Source: Caballeronia glebae
GTDB lineage: Bacteria > Pseudomonadota > Gammaproteobacteria > Burkholderiales > Burkholderiaceae
Assembly (NCBI RefSeq): GCF_001545035.1
Contig: NZ_FCOJ02000034.1
Span: 1 to 64,000, forward strand
Reading direction: 5' to 3'
Length of the DNA stretch: 64,000 nt
Shown here: positions 61,607 to 64,000 of the stretch, piece after piece
Position numbering within the stretch: position 1 is the stretch's first letter
How the letters are laid out: every line of letters begins with the position of its first letter
The notes under the pieces: model-generated
Told to the model about the DNA's origin: nothing
What the model saw: only the letters and a program-made list of their open reading frames with translations
The model's database searches: none
Position numbers and translations under genes: made by a program

Positions 61607-63301
61607 ATGGCTGAAACACTTGGCCTTGACAATGGGCTGACCAACTACGGCGACCGCGATTTTGCTCGTTACCTGCGCCGCTCGATGGCGCACTCGATGG
61701 GCATCTCTTCAGAACTTCTCGCGCGTCCCGTGATCGGCATCGCTGCGTCCCCTAGCGACTTCAACAACTGCCATCGCTACATGCCTCAACTCGTAGAGGC
61801 CGTTTCACGTGGCGTCCTTGCTGCGGGTGGTCTGCCTCGCATGTTCCCGACCGTATCGCTAGGCGAAGTGTTCCTCAATCCGACCAGTATGGTGTACCGC
61901 AACCTGATGTCGATGGACGTCGAAGAGATGGTGCGGGCGCAGCCTATGGATGCAGTCGTGCTGATTGGCGGCTGCGACAAGACCGTCCCCGCTCAACTCA
62001 TGGGGGCCGCCTCGGCGAACCGTCCGGCAATCCAACTGGTGACTGGCCCAATGTCCACGGGCCGGCACAAGGGAGAGCGCCTGGGCGCGTGTACGGACTG
62101 TCGCCGCTTCTGGGGTAAGTTTCGCGCCGGTGAGATCGATGCGGCCGAAATTCAGCTTGTAGAAACGCGTCTGGCCACTACCGCCGGAACCTGCGCCGTC
62201 ATGGGCACGGCAAGTACGATGGCGTGCATCGCGGAGGCTTTGGGTATGTCGTTACCGGGAACGGCGGCAATACCTGCGGTCGATTCGCAACGTTTGGTCG
62301 CTGCCGAAGAGAGCGGCAAAGCCGCGGTGCGCCTCGCACGTTCGCCCATTCTGCCGTCGCAGATCATTACGGAGCAGTCCGTCGAAAATGCGTTCCGCGT
62401 GCTGATGGCGTTGGGTGGCTCGACTAACGCCATTATTCACCTTACAGCGGTTGCTGGCCGACTCGGCATTCGCATTAGTCCGCAACGTCTGAACGAAATT
62501 TCCGACGAAACTCCGGTTTTGGTCGACCTTAAACCGGTTGGCGAAGGCTACATGGAAGATTTTCATGCGGCCGGAGGTATGGGGGCCGTGCTCCGAGAAC
62601 TGCGTCCATTGTTGAATCTCGACTGCTTGACAATTGACGGCCGCACGCTTAAAGAACGGCTGGATGAGCGAGCTGGCTGGGTTGACCGGAAGGTCATCCG
62701 CGCCTTCACAGATCCTGTGAGCGATGTCGGCGGGCTTATTTCCCTGCACGGCAGCCTTGCACCTGACGGCGCCATCTTCAAACGCGCCGCTGCCACGCCC
62801 GCTCTCTTCGAGAAGGAAGGCCGCGCTGTGGTATTTGAAAGTCTCGAAGATCTGTCAGAGCGCGTGGATTCGCCAGACCTCGACGTCACCGCGGATGACA
62901 TCTTAGTGTTGAAGAATGCTGGGCCGCTGGCTTCCGGCATGCCGGAAGCCGGCTACTTGCCCATCCCGTCGAAGCTTGCCAAGGCTGGCGTCAAGGACAT
63001 GGTGCGCATCTCAGATGCGCGCATGAGCGGGACCGCCTATGGAACCATCGTTTTGCATGTCTCTCCGGAAGCCGCCGCCGGGGGTCCACTCGAAGCGGTT
63101 CGTAACGGAGACCGAATTCGGCTCTCAGTGTCGAAAAAGACAATCGATTTGCTCGTTGAGCCGGCCGAAATCGCGCGTCGGTTAGTAGAGCGTAAGCCTC
63201 ACCCACAGAAGCGCGGCGGATATCAGGAACTGTATCAACGCACGGTGACGCAAGCGCCTGAGGGGTGCGACCTCGACTTCCTCGCCCAGCCTCGTAGCTA
63301 A
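61607..63301 (+). CDS. IlvD/Edd-family sugar-acid dehydratase
   Basis: 564 residues from ATG 61607. IlvD/Edd enzymes are Fe-S dehydratases; cysteine ligands are visible at Cys56 (SDFNNCHRYMP), Cys123 (LIGGCDKTVPAQ) and Cys196 (TTAGTCAVMGTASTM). The GERLGACTDCRRFWGKFRAG segment, SARMSGTAYG-like SDARMSGTAYGTIVLH and HPQKRGGYQELY end match the aldonic-acid dehydratase branch (L-arabinonate/D-xylonate type) better than branched-chain IlvD. It converts an aldonate to a 2-keto-3-deoxy acid. Acts with the adjacent dehydrogenases. Confidence 0.9.
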   Translation: MAETLGLDNGLTNYGDRDFARYLRRSMAHSMGISSELLARPVIGIAASPSDFNNCHRYMPQLVEAVSRGVLAAGGLPRMFPTVSLGEVFLNPTSMVYRNLMSMDVEEMVRAQPMDAVVLIGGCDKTVPAQLMGAASANRPAIQLVTGPMSTGRHKGERLGACTDCRRFWGKFRAGEIDAAEIQLVETRLATTAGTCAVMGTASTMACIAEALGMSLPGTAAIPAVDSQRLVAAEESGKAAVRLARSPILPSQIITEQSVENAFRVLMALGGSTNAIIHLTAVAGRLGIRISPQRLNEISDETPVLVDLKPVGEGYMEDFHAAGGMGAVLRELRPLLNLDCLTIDGRTLKERLDERAGWVDRKVIRAFTDPVSDVGGLISLHGSLAPDGAIFKRAAATPALFEKEGRAVVFESLEDLSERVDSPDLDVTADDILVLKNAGPLASGMPEAGYLPIPSKLAKAGVKDMVRISDARMSGTAYGTIVLHVSPEAAAGGPLEAVRNGDRIRLSVSKKTIDLLVEPAEIARRLVERKPHPQKRGGYQELYQRTVTQAPEGCDLDFLAQPRS

Positions 63302-63331
63302 CGCCTTTTCCTTAAAGGAGATAAATTCCTT

Positions 63332-64000
63332 ATGAACTTCCATTCGCAATTACTCGCCCGCGCCGAGCAGGGAAATCCCATCCGGGTGGGTCTCATTGGC
63401 GCAGGAAAATTCGGTTCGATGTACCTGGCTCAGGTCCCACGAACACCAGGCGTGCATATGGTCGGCATCGCTGATCTAGCTCCCGCAAACGCCCACGCCG
63501 CTTTGGCGCGCGTCGGCTGGGAGGCAGACCGTGCGCAAGCATCGTCGCTCGACGACGCCGTTCGCTCGGGAAAGACGCACGTCGGTGACGACTGGCAAGC
63601 GTTGGTGGCCCATCCAGGTGTCGATATCATCATTGAGTGCACGGGCAATCCAATTGCTGCAGTTGACCACTGCTTAGCCGCGTTTAAACACGGCAAGCAT
63701 GTTATCAACGTGACGGTAGAGGCAGATGCGTTCTGCGGGCCCTTGCTAGCACATCGCGCCCGCGAGGCCGTTGTCGTGTACTCGCTTGCTTACGGTGACC
63801 AGCCTGGTTTGGCTTGTGAGCTTGTCGACTGGGCGAAGACCTGTGGTTTTCCCATTATTGCGGCTGGGCGAGGCCATAAGTGGCTTCCGAAATTCCGCGA
63901 ATCGACGCCTGATACGGTCTGGGACCATTGGGGCGTGACAGCAGAGCAGGCTCGTATCGGAGGCATGAACCCGAAGATGTTCAATGCCTTTCTCGATGGT
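63332..64000 (+). CDS. NAD(P)-binding oxidoreductase, homoserine-dehydrogenase-like, truncated by window end
   Basis: 223 codons from ATG 63332 (AAGGAG at 63315-63320), open at the window edge. The N-terminal dinucleotide fold (IRVGLIGAGKFGSMYLAQVP) is followed by VDIIIECTGNPIAAVDHCLA, HGKHVINVTVEADAFCGPLL and VYSLAYGDQPGLACELVDWA, a pattern of the NAD-binding-3/SAF oxidoreductases found in sugar-acid operons. It lies 30 nt after the dehydratase and probably continues the pathway. Specific reaction unknown. Confidence 0.8.
   Translation, partial: MNFHSQLLARAEQGNPIRVGLIGAGKFGSMYLAQVPRTPGVHMVGIADLAPANAHAALARVGWEADRAQASSLDDAVRSGKTHVGDDWQALVAHPGVDIIIECTGNPIAAVDHCLAAFKHGKHVINVTVEADAFCGPLLAHRAREAVVVYSLAYGDQPGLACELVDWAKTCGFPIIAAGRGHKWLPKFRESTPDTVWDHWGVTAEQARIGGMNPKMFNAFLDG

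Noticed and set aside
1..64000. CRISPR array, tRNA, rRNA or riboswitch
   Set aside because: No regularly spaced repeats, tRNA cloverleaf pattern or conserved rRNA or riboswitch sequence was recognised by eye; a covariance-model search would be needed to exclude them.

Overview
The window looks like a Burkholderiaceae chromosome or megaplasmid segment, probably Paraburkholderia or Caballeronia. This rests on high GC with G/C-ending codons, a Burkholderia-type trimeric porin, a VgrG-island-like set of type VI secretion (T6SS) accessory genes, ACS-family MFS transporters and LysR-controlled aromatic/organic-acid catabolism. No rRNA, tRNA or CRISPR array was recognised.

1-3.8 kb is a mobile-element graveyard. 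It holds an IS66 transposase tail and two unrelated IS21 istA halves joined head-to-head at a 52-bp perfect palindrome. Next to them lies a diverged pair of orphan membrane-protein-like genes. 3.8-10.6 kb (minus strand) is a compact T6SS accessory cluster: DUF6484, TIGR02270, DUF2169, a ketosynthase-like pseudoenzyme, a PAAR-like nuclease effector, a DUF3396 protein and an overlapping unknown. No vgrG lies beside it. 11.2-13.6 kb is a GH15 glucoamylase. 14-20 kb is loosely packed: an SDR relic, a DUF1036 pair, a lipoprotein, a secreted trypsin-like protease and a convergent small secreted protein resembling that protease's propeptide.

20-25.3 kb (minus) is a three-gene operon: class III cyclase-TPR protein, PAP2/haloperoxidase-like protein and a subtilisin-like protease. 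26-35 kb has a peptide-binding protein, cspA, a YcgR/PilZ protein, two small paralogues, a MarR-like regulator and a TonB-dependent receptor. The same palindrome, TTATCA-N3-TGATAA, occurs upstream of cspA, upstream of the PilZ gene and beside the regulator, which suggests a local regulon.

35.2-40.2 kb is an IS91-family element (frameshifted tyrosine recombinase plus Y2 transposase). Its transposase is split by a nested recombinase-in-trio (RIT) element, and the second and third RIT recombinases are fused in frame by a deletion. 40.4-43.2 kb has a TRIC-type channel gene, an M20 amidohydrolase and a porin 3' fragment joined to a MaoC hydratase 3' fragment.

43.2-64 kb (plus) is a catabolic archipelago. 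It starts with a decayed hydratase/aldehyde dehydrogenase next to an intact CitE-type lyase. Next is LysR - MFS - LigJ-type hydratase - RraA-type aldolase, whose expected products are pyruvate and oxaloacetate. Then comes LysR - CaiB CoA-transferase - HMG-CoA lyase - VOC - SMP-30 lactonase - MFS. The last part is DctA - D-2-hydroxyacid dehydrogenase - beta-hydroxyacid dehydrogenase - IlvD/Edd dehydratase - a truncated NAD-binding oxidoreductase. It reads as uptake and stepwise breakdown of organic and sugar acids into central metabolism.
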